A DNA stretch of 39,124 nucleotides, from contig DATKCJ010000461.1 in assembly GCA_035513275.1 (NCBI GenBank), positions 1 through 39,124 of the forward strand. Direction: 5' to 3'. Under the pieces are notes generated by a model. It worked only from the letters and a program-made list of their open reading frames with translations, did not search any database and was not told the DNA's origin. The DNA is from DATKCJ01 sp035513275 (lineage in GTDB: Bacteria > Verrucomicrobiota > Verrucomicrobiia > Opitutales > Opitutaceae). Below are positions 8,361 through 16,811 of this stretch, piece after piece. The position numbers and the translations under genes are program-made. Within the stretch, counting starts at the first letter, position 1. Each line of letters opens with the position of its first letter.

Positions 8361-8661
8361 GAGCCGCACCGATACAGAAGCCCGAGCCGACGACCGCGCG
8401 CGGCCGTGGCTCATCGTGAACATCTGCGTGATCCACTCTAGGTCAACCAGCCGACGTTCCTCTTTCTGGTTCTGAAAGTAGGGGCGGCCTGCGGCGTCCT
8501 CCGAAGCCGTTGGCGAAGGAGGATACCCAGCCGCCCTTTCGCCGCACGCACAGCAAACAAACAGAGTGCGCTTGGAGACAAGCGCCCCTACCCGTCCAAT
8601 TCTGCTACACCCACCGGGCGTCGCGGTTGACCTTGAAACGCTGGCAGATTCCCTTGGGGCC
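8361..8661. other. intergenic region without a gene
   Basis: About 300 bp between the lipoprotein and DUF1684 genes. It contains the palindromic element at 8478-8591 and no ORF with convincing coding character on either strand. The promoter of the DUF1684 gene presumably lies in the last 70 bp, but no clear -35/-10 pair was seen. Confidence 0.6.
8478..8591. repeat. MITE-like palindromic element with 9-bp terminal inverted repeats
   Basis: GTAGGGGCG at 8478-8486 is matched exactly by its complement CGCCCCTAC at 8583-8591, giving a 114-bp unit. Inside its right end is a hairpin GCGCTTG-gaga-CAAGCGC (8568-8585), and inside its left half TCCTCC...GGAGGA. It has no ORF. The form suggests a non-autonomous, genome-dispersed palindromic element rather than a terminator. 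Confidence 0.55.
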
Positions 8662-9270
8662 ATGAAGATTGCCTCCACCCCGCGCCTCACCGCCACCTTG
8701 TTGCTCGCCACGCTCGCCGCGCCGGTGACACTCGCGTTCTCGCCCGAGGCGACCCTTGCCGCGCGCGCTGAGAAAGATGCATGGATGCGCGACGATCCGC
8801 AGTCACCTTTCAACCACGCGGCGCACAAGGTGGAGTTCTCCCCGCTGCACTACTTCGCGCCCGACGCGGGCTGGGTCTTCCAGAGCAAGCTCACCGTTTA
8901 CGCAGAGCAGACGCCCGTCACGATCCTCGACACCAAGGGCCGCGAGCGGAAAGGCACGGTGCACGGATTCCTCACGTTCGAGAAGAACGGGACGAAACAC
9001 ACCCTGCGAGTCTACCGAATGGAGACCAAGAGCGGCCTCTACCACGCGATCTGGTTCACAGACCGCACAACGGGCGAAGCGACCTACGACGTCGGCCGCT
9101 ATCTCGATTTCGATCTCTCCGAAAATCCGGACCACAACTACACGCTCGACCTCAACGCCGCCTACAATCCCTACTGCGCCTACTCACCGGCCTACGCGTG
9201 CGCGATCCCGCGCGAGGAGGACGCGCTCGACCTCGCAATCACCGCCGGCGAGAAGAAGTGGCACGAGTGA
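8662..9270 (+). CDS. exported DUF1684 family protein
   Basis: A 202-residue protein with an N-terminal signal-like segment (about residues 8-25), then the conserved DUF1684 pattern: AEKDAWMRDDPQSPF, a hydrophobic beta core, TGEATYDVGRYLDFDL, and the hallmark LDLNAAYNPYCAYSPAYAC followed by PREEDALDLAITAGEK near the C-terminus. The family is widespread and has no established biochemical function known to me. Two cysteines in YCAYSPAYAC could form a disulfide if the protein is periplasmic. The ATG at MKIASTPRL is chosen for the signal peptide; upstream in-frame sequence lies in the dispersed element. It is convergent with the S9-like gene downstream. Confidence 0.88.
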   Translation: MKIASTPRLTATLLLATLAAPVTLAFSPEATLAARAEKDAWMRDDPQSPFNHAAHKVEFSPLHYFAPDAGWVFQSKLTVYAEQTPVTILDTKGRERKGTVHGFLTFEKNGTKHTLRVYRMETKSGLYHAIWFTDRTTGEATYDVGRYLDFDLSENPDHNYTLDLNAAYNPYCAYSPAYACAIPREEDALDLAITAGEKKWHE

Positions 9271-9313
9271 GATCAGTCCCTTGATAATTGAGTCACAGAA
9301 TCAGGCTTGGACC

Positions 9314-9362
9314 AGGGCACGAGTTCTCCGGACGGGTTGTAGGCCCGGTGCCCTCCCCGGGC
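9314..9362. repeat. nested inverted repeats between convergent genes
   Basis: Between the convergent DUF1684 and S9-like genes lie two alternative stems: AGGGCAC (9314-9320) with GTGCCCT (9348-9354), and GCCCGG (9343-9348) with CCGGGC (9357-9362). They could form mutually exclusive hairpins and may serve as a bidirectional transcription end, but there is no U-tract, so this is a weak call. Confidence 0.4.
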
Positions 9363-9366
9363 GTCT

Positions 9367-11394
9367 CTACTTGAGGTGCTTGGCAAGAAAGGCCTCCTCG
9401 CGTGAAACGAGGCCGACTCTAGTGCGGGTGAGGTTGATCGACGATCGTTCGCCGCCGACTCCGGCTGACTCGTGCACGACGCCCGCCCGATTCAGGTCGG
9501 AAAGGAGATCCGTGGATTGCTTCGTCCATTCCCCAAGCTCCCTTTGGTATCCGACGAGCACGGCGGCGCGAATCTGGCCGACCCTGCTGTTCAACGACAA
9601 CTCCCTGAGTTTCGTGTCAGTGCCCATGTGACGCGTGAGGACACCGATGTTCACCTCATTCGTGCCACCTGACTTCAATGCACGGAGTTGGTTCGCCCAG
9701 TTGTATGTGCCTTGGGTCGCGACTACAGCCTTGAAGAGATCGGGATCAACCTGGGCCGCTGCCACGGCAGGATACGCGCTGAGCAAGAATCCACTGATCG
9801 CAATTCGCTCCGGATCAATCACGCCAGTCTTCAAAACAAACCGCGTGGCTGTCGCGATATCCTCGGCCATCTTTGTGAACTCCCACTGGTCACTCTCGGG
9901 AAACATCCATTCGTAGCCGGCGCATCCGCGGTGATTCGGCCGCATCACGGCGTAGCCGCGGCTCGCCCAGAACTGCACCTCGGCGTTGAACGCCCATATC
10001 GCCCGAGCGCGGTAGACTTGATAGTTCGAGCGCCCAGGCTGGCCCAACCCTGGCGGCAGGACGATCAGCGGCACCGGCTTCTCCTTTGAGGCTCCGGCAG
10101 GCAGAGTCACGTAGGCGTCGAGCCTCTGGCCGTCGCGCGTCTTGTAACTGATGATGCTCGTCGGACGCATGCGCTCGGGATCAATCCACGGCATGGATTT
10201 TTCAATCAAGCCGAGTGAGCGTTTCTCGAGGTTGACCCAGTAATAACAGGGGGGCTGCCTGTCCGAATATGTCTCCACGATCAAGATGCGCCCGGCGTCG
10301 TCGGCTCCGAGCAAGCGAACGACCACCCCTGGAAAGAAGTCGTCGAGGATCTTCTGGAGCCCGATATAGTCCTCGTTGAACCATGCCATCGCCGGACCGT
10401 TCCGGTCGAAGCGTGCGCCGAAGAGGCTGTTCGCCGCAGGCTCGTGGTAGAGCGATCCGAAGAAATCGTATTTCTCATCGTTCAGAAGCACTTCGCCGAG
10501 CGTCCCGGTCGATGCGTTCATGAACTGCAGCGCCCTCGGCTTACCTTCCTGCCTCGGCCCGCGCACGATGACCTCGTCGCGCGTGCGCCCGAAGCCGAGC
10601 ACGTCCACCTCGTCGAGGTTCACCGGGGCCTTTTCCCATCGGTTGCCCACCCGCTGGTGCATCGTGAAAATTCCGTCGGCACTCGTGAAGCCGAAAGCGA
10701 GATTCCCCTCCCGGTCGGCAAGAAAGCCGGCATCGTAGCCCTCGGTTGGTCCCACGATGCGGTCCTCGATGTGTTTCCGGTTATCCTCGTTGATCTCGTC
10801 CCTCGATGCGGTCGGCACTTCCACAGTCAGCATGTTCACAATCCGTCCCGTCCGGATGTCCGTGTTGATCACCCCAACGTGCCCGTCGCGGCCCGCATCG
10901 TCGGAGCCGGGCGGCAGCCACGCGAGTGGCCGCAAGCGCTTGCTGGGCGGCACCGAGAGCAGGCTGGCGCCCACGTATTGCAGCAATGGATAGGCATTCG
11001 ACAGCCGGCCAACCTCGCTTGCATAGAGGCCGACGCCGAACAAGCGGTAGAAGCTGATCTCAAACGCCAGCCTCTGGTCGCCGAGCCATGTCACCTCGCT
11101 AATGGTGGTCTCGCCCGGGGGCTCGTAGACCTCGCCCTTCATCGTCGCCAGCTCGTAGACGATCAGCTTGTGCTTGTCCTCGCTCGAGGTGATGAGCGCC
11201 GCGACGTGGGTGCCCGCAGGGTTGACCTTCGGCGATTGAAGAAACCCTGGCCGGTAGAAATCGGCGATGGGTATCTGTTCGCCAGCGGCGACAGGCGTCC
11301 TTCGATCAAGGTCGATCTTTTCGTTTGCCGCGAGCGGCGCGGCTGCGGTCAAAACTGACAGGAGTGCAAGTAGGAGTGGGAGTCCGTGTTTCAT
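9367..11394 (-). CDS. S9-family (prolyl oligopeptidase-like) protein, probably catalytically inactive
   Basis: About 675 residues from the ATG at MKHGLPLLLALL, which gives a clean signal peptide; an in-frame ATG 21 bp upstream (11415) is also possible. The layout is signal peptide, a beta-propeller-like middle with repeated short beta segments, and a C-terminal alpha/beta-hydrolase domain (VPLIVLPPGLG, FWASRGYAVMRPNHRGCAGYEW, MAEDIATATRFVLKTGVIDPERIAISG), as in S9 dipeptidyl/acylaminoacyl peptidases. The nucleophile elbow, normally GxSxGG, reads GFLLSAY, placing Leu where the Ser should be. The later Asp and His motifs are also unrecognisable (VGYQRELGEWTKQS; VGGERSS). It is therefore predicted to be an exported pseudo-peptidase that may bind peptides or regulate an active paralogue. 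Codon third positions are less GC-rich than in the flanking OPT gene. Confidence 0.88.
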   Translation of the reverse strand: MKHGLPLLLALLSVLTAAAPLAANEKIDLDRRTPVAAGEQIPIADFYRPGFLQSPKVNPAGTHVAALITSSEDKHKLIVYELATMKGEVYEPPGETTISEVTWLGDQRLAFEISFYRLFGVGLYASEVGRLSNAYPLLQYVGASLLSVPPSKRLRPLAWLPPGSDDAGRDGHVGVINTDIRTGRIVNMLTVEVPTASRDEINEDNRKHIEDRIVGPTEGYDAGFLADREGNLAFGFTSADGIFTMHQRVGNRWEKAPVNLDEVDVLGFGRTRDEVIVRGPRQEGKPRALQFMNASTGTLGEVLLNDEKYDFFGSLYHEPAANSLFGARFDRNGPAMAWFNEDYIGLQKILDDFFPGVVVRLLGADDAGRILIVETYSDRQPPCYYWVNLEKRSLGLIEKSMPWIDPERMRPTSIISYKTRDGQRLDAYVTLPAGASKEKPVPLIVLPPGLGQPGRSNYQVYRARAIWAFNAEVQFWASRGYAVMRPNHRGCAGYEWMFPESDQWEFTKMAEDIATATRFVLKTGVIDPERIAISGFLLSAYPAVAAAQVDPDLFKAVVATQGTYNWANQLRALKSGGTNEVNIGVLTRHMGTDTKLRELSLNSRVGQIRAAVLVGYQRELGEWTKQSTDLLSDLNRAGVVHESAGVGGERSSINLTRTRVGLVSREEAFLAKHLK

Positions 11395-11517
11395 TTTCAG
11401 TGAGGGGAACTGCATTTAGGATCGGGCCTGCGCAAGCCGCAGTGGGCCTTTCAAGAACAGGATTCTTCACCCAATGACGCCCCGATGGCCAGCGCATATC
11501 CGGCGATCCCACGCTGA

Positions 11518-12258
11518 CTACTCCCTTGGAAGGGCCTTCAGCACATCGTCCACGAGCAACAGCGCCCGGCGAATCGAGTCGCCCGCCTCGTCAGGGACGT
11601 CGTCGGCCGCGGCGGACCACGCGCGGTTGATCTGCCGCTCCATCACAGAAAACGCGCTCATGAACGTGGCGAATCCCGCCAGCCCGCCGGCGGCGATGAT
11701 CCGGTCGCGCGACTGCAGGATCGTATCGACATGCGTCGCCTGCAGCTCGCCGAGCTCGTCGGTGACTCGCTTCATCCCCCTTGAAGCCTCGCGCAGAGCC
11801 GGCATCTCCGAGTCGAGTTTGCGGAGCGTATCCCGCATCCCCGTGAGCGCCGCCACCGGCGACTGCGACGAGCCGCTTTCATTGAGCGAGGCTTCCCGGC
11901 TCGCGCGAATCTCGCGCCGCACGAGCACCGCGCCGATCGCGAGTCCTGCGGCCGCGGCCGCGAACATCCATGCGTGGCTCCAGCGCGCGAACGAGAACTG
12001 TTGCACGCGCACGCGCTCGACCCCCGCGGCGCGAAGCGTCGCGACGATCTCCGGCGTGAGCCGCGCGCCCGCAGTGGCAATCGGCATGGTTTCACCGGCG
12101 GCATTGACCGATTTCCCAGACGGCGCACCGAGCTCGATCTCCTCTCCCGCCGCGACCGCGCTCTCGACCGCTGCGAGCCGCGGCGAGTAGGCAGTCATGC
12201 ACGCGATCGTGCCGGCAGCGAGGCTCAGGGCGAGGAGCAGTGGCGTGAACCATTTCAT
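11518..12258 (-). CDS. membrane protein of unknown function coupled to the OPT transporter
   Basis: A 246-residue protein with an N-terminal membrane segment (WFTPLLLALSLAAGTIACMTAY), an extracytoplasmic domain of about 80 residues, a second helix (WMFAAAAAGLAIGAVLVRREI), and a helical C-terminal region containing LGELQATHVDTILQSRDRII and a further weakly hydrophobic stretch. Within the first domain TAGARLTPEIVATLRAAGVERVRV resembles the small 'aGa-x-it-x-e-x-v-x-x-L' module found in several barrel-type proteins. The start codon lies 2 bp after the OPT stop, implying translational coupling and a shared job, for example as a lineage-specific accessory subunit. I do not recognise a named family. 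The long ORF in this frame running upstream through the OPT gene is a shadow. Confidence 0.8.
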   Translation of the reverse strand: MKWFTPLLLALSLAAGTIACMTAYSPRLAAVESAVAAGEEIELGAPSGKSVNAAGETMPIATAGARLTPEIVATLRAAGVERVRVQQFSFARWSHAWMFAAAAAGLAIGAVLVRREIRASREASLNESGSSQSPVAALTGMRDTLRKLDSEMPALREASRGMKRVTDELGELQATHVDTILQSRDRIIAAGGLAGFATFMSAFSVMERQINRAWSAAADDVPDEAGDSIRRALLLVDDVLKALPRE

Positions 12259-12260
12259 CG

Positions 12261-14318
12261 TCAGCCTCCCCCCGTCTTTGCGAGCACGATGATGTTGATG
12301 ACAAGCGCGAGGATCGACTCGCCGACAATCATCCCGGCCGCGAACGGGATTCCCCAATCCTCGCACCAGCGGCGGCCCTTGATGCGCGTGACGAGCATGT
12401 TCGCGATGCAGCCGATTCCGTAGGTCGCGATGTAGATGAACGGAAGATACATCGACAGGCCTATCAGGACGCCGAGACCGCTGAACGCGCCGAGTCCGAG
12501 CAACGCGCCGAGAAACGCGCCAAACCCATAGAGCGCGTAGGGCATCTGCCCTCCTTGCACGCCGATGATCACCGCCTGCAACGCCTGCGCCTGCGGAGCA
12601 ATCGCTCCGTTCGGCGCGCCCGGGCCGAGAGCGGGGCCGCCCTGCGCGATGTTTGCCTGCGCGATGATGAGGACAACGATCATCGCCACGACCGGCCCGA
12701 TCGCCACGACGGAGAGCTCGGCGACTTGCTGCCGGCGCGGGATCGCACCCAGAAGGTGCCCGGTTCGCAGGTCGCTCATCATGTCGGACGCAAGCGTGAC
12801 CGCCACACACAACGCCGCACCGATCATGACGGCGCCGACCACGGCAGCGCTTCCCGCGAGGACAAGGATGAGAACCACCGTGAGCAGCGCCATGCCCGAG
12901 ATCGGCGACCAATCGGTCATGCCCGTGCATTGCGCGATTATTATCCCGGCGAACCAAATCCAAAGCGCGCCTGCGAGCGCGATGATCGCGGAGCGAAGCA
13001 GAAGCGGCAGGCCCGCGAGCAGGCCGGGGCTCGCATTGATGCTCTCGAGAAACGCGGTGCGATCGTCCTCTGACTTCCCGGTATCCCATGCTGCCGCCGC
13101 GCCTGCGCTGGAAAAAGCGATAGCGTAGCCGCCGAAGTCGCGCGTGTCGGATGTCGAGACCGCCCCGCCCGTGATCGGGCACGTCTCGTTCACCGGCTGG
13201 CCGCCAACGTATTGCGCGGCCGCGAAGAGCAGCACCAACCCGATGACCGCCGAGATCGCGAGCGGCTTCACGCCGAGTTCGTCCCGGTCGCGCGACCCCG
13301 TCGCGGCAAAAAGTCCCTTGAACGCCTCGCGAATCGAAGGCAGCGAAAGGAGCACACCCATCATCGCGCCGCCGAGCAGCAGCCCGATCCCAAGCGGGCG
13401 GTTGAACGCGGTGAACGCGTAGCCTGTCGCGCCCGCGGCGGTCGTCGTCTCCGGCATCCAGCCAAACGCAAACGCGAGCGGCGCGAGGACCCAGTAGGCG
13501 AGCACTCCGCCCGCGAGGACGAAGAGTCCTGGCCTGCCCGTGATAAATCCCGCGCCTAGCGCAAACGGTGCGAGAGCGAACACCACCTGCGCCTGCGACG
13601 GGATTCCGATCACGCGGCCGATGTCGATCGTCGAGTCCGTGAGAATCGCCTGGCCGGCGCCGAAGAGCGCGTTGCCGAACGCGGCGTATCCGGGGAAGCC
13701 AAGTTGCGGCAGCCCTGCGGGCAGGAAGATCAGCCCGCTCGCCACCATTCCCGCCACGAGGACAAGCGAGCGCTTCACACCGGCGCCGGGCGCCTTCAAG
13801 ATGACAGCCACGCCCATCGCCGTCGGAAAGCGGAGGCGCTCGATGTCGATCATCTGTTTGCGAAGCGGGATGATGAACACTGCACCGAGGACGGCCCCCG
13901 CGACGCACGCGATAGTCACGAGCCAGAAATCCGACGATGCCAGCGTGAGCGAGTGGCCGAGCAGGATCAGCACAGGCACGGTGAAGATGACGCCGGAGTT
14001 CGACGTGTTCACCGCTGAGGCGACCGTCTGGAAAATGTTTGTTTCGAGCACCGACCCTCGGCGCAGGATCCCGCGCAAGATGCCGAACCCGAGCACAGCG
14101 GCGATCGCGCTGCCAGTGATCGTGAAGCCGATCTTGAGGCCCGCGTAAGTGATCGACGCGTTCATCACGATGCCTACCAGAATCGCCCCAACTATCGTGA
14201 CCGGCGTGACCTCGCGGTATGCGCCGCGCCACATCATCGGGCGCTTGTGCTTCGGGTCGGGCGTCATCTCGGGGTCGGGCGCGACCGATGCTGGCGCGTC
14301 GCCACAGTGCGGCGACAC
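12261..14318 (-). CDS. OPT family oligopeptide/metal-chelate transporter
   Basis: A 685-residue polytopic inner-membrane protein with a short cytoplasmic N-terminus and roughly 14-16 hydrophobic segments, matching bacterial members of the oligopeptide transporter (OPT) family in length. Typical pieces are WRGAYREVTPVTIVGAILVGIVMNASITYAGLKIGFTI near the N-terminus, RFPTAMGVAVILKAPG, and SDMMSDLRTGHLLGAIPRRQQ. OPT proteins are secondary transporters for small peptides or metal-chelate complexes, driven by protons. The annotated start gives a polar 30-residue N-terminus; an internal ATG (MTPDPKHKRP, 14267) is equally possible. It is the first gene of a two-gene minus-strand operon with the coupled membrane protein. 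The substrate cannot be predicted. Confidence 0.93.
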   Translation of the reverse strand: MSPHCGDAPASVAPDPEMTPDPKHKRPMMWRGAYREVTPVTIVGAILVGIVMNASITYAGLKIGFTITGSAIAAVLGFGILRGILRRGSVLETNIFQTVASAVNTSNSGVIFTVPVLILLGHSLTLASSDFWLVTIACVAGAVLGAVFIIPLRKQMIDIERLRFPTAMGVAVILKAPGAGVKRSLVLVAGMVASGLIFLPAGLPQLGFPGYAAFGNALFGAGQAILTDSTIDIGRVIGIPSQAQVVFALAPFALGAGFITGRPGLFVLAGGVLAYWVLAPLAFAFGWMPETTTAAGATGYAFTAFNRPLGIGLLLGGAMMGVLLSLPSIREAFKGLFAATGSRDRDELGVKPLAISAVIGLVLLFAAAQYVGGQPVNETCPITGGAVSTSDTRDFGGYAIAFSSAGAAAAWDTGKSEDDRTAFLESINASPGLLAGLPLLLRSAIIALAGALWIWFAGIIIAQCTGMTDWSPISGMALLTVVLILVLAGSAAVVGAVMIGAALCVAVTLASDMMSDLRTGHLLGAIPRRQQVAELSVVAIGPVVAMIVVLIIAQANIAQGGPALGPGAPNGAIAPQAQALQAVIIGVQGGQMPYALYGFGAFLGALLGLGAFSGLGVLIGLSMYLPFIYIATYGIGCIANMLVTRIKGRRWCEDWGIPFAAGMIVGESILALVINIIVLAKTGGG

Positions 14319-14551
14319 TTTTCGCCGCGAGAGCGGTCGCTAAGTCTCTGGCGCCGCGCTCCAATCTCGAGGCAAGTGCGCGCCTCTCTCCGACCGGCCA
14401 CGACCACCGAAACCCCGGTGTCGATGGCAACGTGCTCCCAATCGCCTCCGGAAAGAGTGAGTTGGCGGCGCTCCAAATCCGCGCAAACGACTGATGCCCT
14501 GTTGCATGGCCCGCGGAATCCGTTAGCGTGATCGACGGCCTGAATCCAACG

Positions 14552-14567
14552 TTCGAAATATTTCGAA
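14552..14567. promoter_or_regulatory. 16-bp perfect palindrome upstream of DUF3300 gene
   Basis: TTCGAAATATTTCGAA is its own reverse complement. It is an AT-rich island in GC-rich DNA, 46 bp upstream of the DUF3300 start, in the 294-bp divergent region between the OPT operon and this gene. Position and symmetry suit a binding site for a dimeric regulator, but no cognate protein can be named. The rest of the region (14319-14612) holds no other feature. Confidence 0.5.
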
Positions 14568-14612
14568 TAACTCCCGAGGCCCGCACGTCCAACATCTCGA
14601 AGGACCTACCCC

Positions 14613-16211
14613 ATGAAGACCCGAATTCTCGCCACTCTCCTCATCGCAACACTCACGCCGTGGGCTGCCGCCGAAACGGTGCCCGACATCGGCGACTCGA
14701 CCGCACCCATCGTGTCCGAACAGGGTCAACTCGAGATCCTCATGGCGCCGATCGCGCTCTATCCCGACGCGCTCGTCGCATTGATTCTGCCGGCCTCGAC
14801 GCATCCTTCCGAAATCGTCCTCGCCTCGCGCTTCCTTTCCGGTGGCGGCAAGGAGGAGGAGATCGACGCGCAGATATGGGATGACAGCGTGAAGGGGCTC
14901 GCGCGGTTCCCGGAGGTTGTGACTTTTCTGGATGAAAACCTCGAGTGGACACAGGACGTAGGCGACGCGTTTGTGGCGAACCCCGCCGAGGTGATGAGCG
15001 CGATCCAGGCCCTGCGGGCACGCGGAGCGCGCAACGGAACGCTCGCAACCACGCCACAGCAGGAGGTCGTCTTCGAGGATGACAGCACGATCCGGATCGT
15101 CCCCGCCGAGCCCACCGTGATCTACGTGCCCTATTATGAGCCCAGCATTCTCTATCCGTCCTACTCCTACGGGTATTCCTATTTTCCCTCGAGCCTCGTT
15201 TGGTTCGGTGTGGGCTACGGCATCGGCTCGTGGCTGAGCTACGACTGCAACTGGCGGTATCGCACGATCTATGTGCATCACCATCACCGGAGCCATTGGG
15301 GTCGAGACCACGACTGGCGCCGCCGCTACAACCGTGACTGGAACTCCCATGTCGGCGGTGATGGCTGGAGTCGCTGGGCTCCTTCAAACAACTACCGGCG
15401 CAGCCGGCCTCGCGGCGATCGGGATTACGCTCGCACCGACTTCCGCACCACCACGAGGGATCGCTTCGATCGCGACCGCAGCCGCTATGAGTCGCGTCAA
15501 GGCTCGGGCTCGTCCACCACTTTCAATCGCGACAATACTTCCCGCACCGGAACGTCCGACAGCCGCTCGATCCGCCGGCCGGACACTCTGCGCACGCCGT
15601 CGCGGATCGACCGCAGCAATGACTCGGGTCGCACGGCCGACATTCGCCGGGACCGCACACCCGGCGACCGCACGGACCGCACGGCGGACATTCGCCGCGA
15701 GCGCAGGCCCTCCGACAACGTGAACCGCTACACGGATCGCACGCCGACGGAATCGGTTTCGACACCGCGACGGGAACCCTCGGCCCAGGACTTGCGTCGC
15801 CGCAACGACGCACCGGTGCGCAGAAACCCCGAAGCCGGCCAACGCAGGTCCGACTCGGTCGACCGGCGCCCCGAGGTCGCGCGCATCGCGCCCACCGCAC
15901 GCCGGGATACTCCGCGGCCCGCCGCGACTCCGCCGGCCTCGCGCCCCGCGCCCCAGCCTGCGCGGACAATCACCTCCGGCTCGCAACTGCGCCAACCGCA
16001 ATCCGCGCGAGTCGCGAATCCATCGCCTTCACCTGCGCGCCAGGTTTCCCGCCCGGCACCCGCACCAGCACAAGCTCGCGCGTCGAGTCCGTCGCCCGAA
16101 CCGTCACGCCAGGCAAGTTACTCTGCACCGCGCAGCGATTCTTCTCGCAGCTCGCAGCAGCAGTCCGGGGGCTCCGGCCGGCAGGGCCGCGCGGACAGGA
16201 ACGAGAACTGA
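14613..16211 (+). CDS. DUF3300 domain protein with long basic low-complexity tail
   Basis: A 532-residue exported protein. A signal peptide (to about residue 20) is followed by the DUF3300 domain (about 35-210) with hallmark segments LEILMAPIALYPDALVALIL, PSEIVLASRFL, VKGLARFPEVVTFLDENLEWTQDVGDAF and VIYVPYYEPSILYPSYSY. From about residue 230 to the end it is Arg/Asp/Ser/Pro-rich disordered sequence, with a His cluster (VHHHHRSHWGRDHD) and imperfect repeats of the type RTADIRRDRTPGDRTD / RTADIRRERRPSD. A good Shine-Dalgarno (AAGGA, 14600-14604) lies 8 nt before the ATG. The function of DUF3300 is not established; the tail may bind envelope polyanions. This is inference. Confidence 0.9.
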   Translation: MKTRILATLLIATLTPWAAAETVPDIGDSTAPIVSEQGQLEILMAPIALYPDALVALILPASTHPSEIVLASRFLSGGGKEEEIDAQIWDDSVKGLARFPEVVTFLDENLEWTQDVGDAFVANPAEVMSAIQALRARGARNGTLATTPQQEVVFEDDSTIRIVPAEPTVIYVPYYEPSILYPSYSYGYSYFPSSLVWFGVGYGIGSWLSYDCNWRYRTIYVHHHHRSHWGRDHDWRRRYNRDWNSHVGGDGWSRWAPSNNYRRSRPRGDRDYARTDFRTTTRDRFDRDRSRYESRQGSGSSTTFNRDNTSRTGTSDSRSIRRPDTLRTPSRIDRSNDSGRTADIRRDRTPGDRTDRTADIRRERRPSDNVNRYTDRTPTESVSTPRREPSAQDLRRRNDAPVRRNPEAGQRRSDSVDRRPEVARIAPTARRDTPRPAATPPASRPAPQPARTITSGSQLRQPQSARVANPSPSPARQVSRPAPAPAQARASSPSPEPSRQASYSAPRSDSSRSSQQQSGGSGRQGRADRNEN

Positions 16212-16242
16212 ACGCCCTCGCGGGTTTGTCGGAGACAGGGAC

Positions 16243-16470
16243 TTGAGATTTCCCCTCGTAATCGCCTCCGGCGACCCGGTGCTTTTTGCGCTTCTCGCGG
16301 GTATGCTCGTGCTTGTCGGAGGAACGCTCGCACTCGGGATCACAGGCGGTGTCCTGCTCCTTGGAAAAGACACGGCTAAGAAACATCTCGGAAAGCGACT
16401 TGTCGCAGCCGCAGCGCTCCTCGTGGTTGCAGGCGCGGCGATCTGGGTTTCCGTGGTTGGGTGGGACTGA
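16243..16470 (+). CDS. small two-helix membrane protein, TTG start
   Basis: A 75-residue protein made almost entirely of two hydrophobic segments (VLFALLAGMLVLVGGTLALGITGGVLLLG and RLVAAAALLVVAGAAIWVSVV) separated by the basic loop KDTAKKHLGKR, so both ends probably face the same side. The TTG start is supported by GGAG 8 nt upstream (16231-16234). It lies 31 bp downstream of the DUF3300 gene and 5 bp before the next gene, consistent with a small operon. No family was recognised. Confidence 0.6.
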   Translation: MRFPLVIASGDPVLFALLAGMLVLVGGTLALGITGGVLLLGKDTAKKHLGKRLVAAAALLVVAGAAIWVSVVGWD

Positions 16471-16475
16471 GCCGC

Positions 16476-16811
16476 ATGACAAATCGATCAACAAATGCAA
16501 ACGGAGCCCGCGAACTCGTCGCCGCGTGGCGCTACCGCGTGCGGCCCGCGAAGACCGAGGCATTCATGCATGCCTACGGTGCCGACGGAGCGTGGGTCGA
16601 ACTCTTCCGGCGCGGTGAGGGATACATTTCGACGGAGTTGCTCAGGGATGCCTTGGACCCCGCGGTGTTCGTGACGATCGACCGCTGGGAATCGCGCATC
16701 GCTTACGACGCGTTTCGCAAGCGCTTCGCCGAAGAATACCTCGCGCTGGATTCGGTCTGTGCCGCCTACACCGAGGACGAAGAGCTGCTCCTCGAGGGCT
16801 CCGGGACCTGA
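16476..16811 (+). CDS. antibiotic biosynthesis monooxygenase (ABM)-like small protein
   Basis: A 111-residue protein with the pattern of a dimeric alpha+beta barrel: a first strand VAAWRYRVRP, helix KTEAFMHAYGADGAWVELFRRG, strand ISTELLRD, VFVTIDRWESRIAYDAFRKRF and a terminal acidic stretch. This resembles the ABM / stress-response barrel superfamily, whose members include monooxygenases without cofactor, haem-degrading enzymes and non-catalytic proteins. The ATG at MTNRSTNANG is chosen because it follows the previous stop by 5 bp; an upstream in-frame GTG would overlap that gene. The catalytic role is unknown. Confidence 0.65.
   Translation: MTNRSTNANGARELVAAWRYRVRPAKTEAFMHAYGADGAWVELFRRGEGYISTELLRDALDPAVFVTIDRWESRIAYDAFRKRFAEEYLALDSVCAAYTEDEELLLEGSGT

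Noticed and set aside
9784..9786. Sequencing error as the cause of the missing catalytic Ser in the S9-like protein
   Set aside because: TTG to TCG would be one base, but the surrounding elbow residues and the Asp and His motifs are also changed, so a single error cannot explain it.
11518..14595. Single 1025-residue minus-strand protein
   Set aside because: Only the last 246 residues look like protein. The rest is Arg/Ala/Gly-rich out-of-frame reading of the OPT gene, which has clear membrane helices in its own frame.
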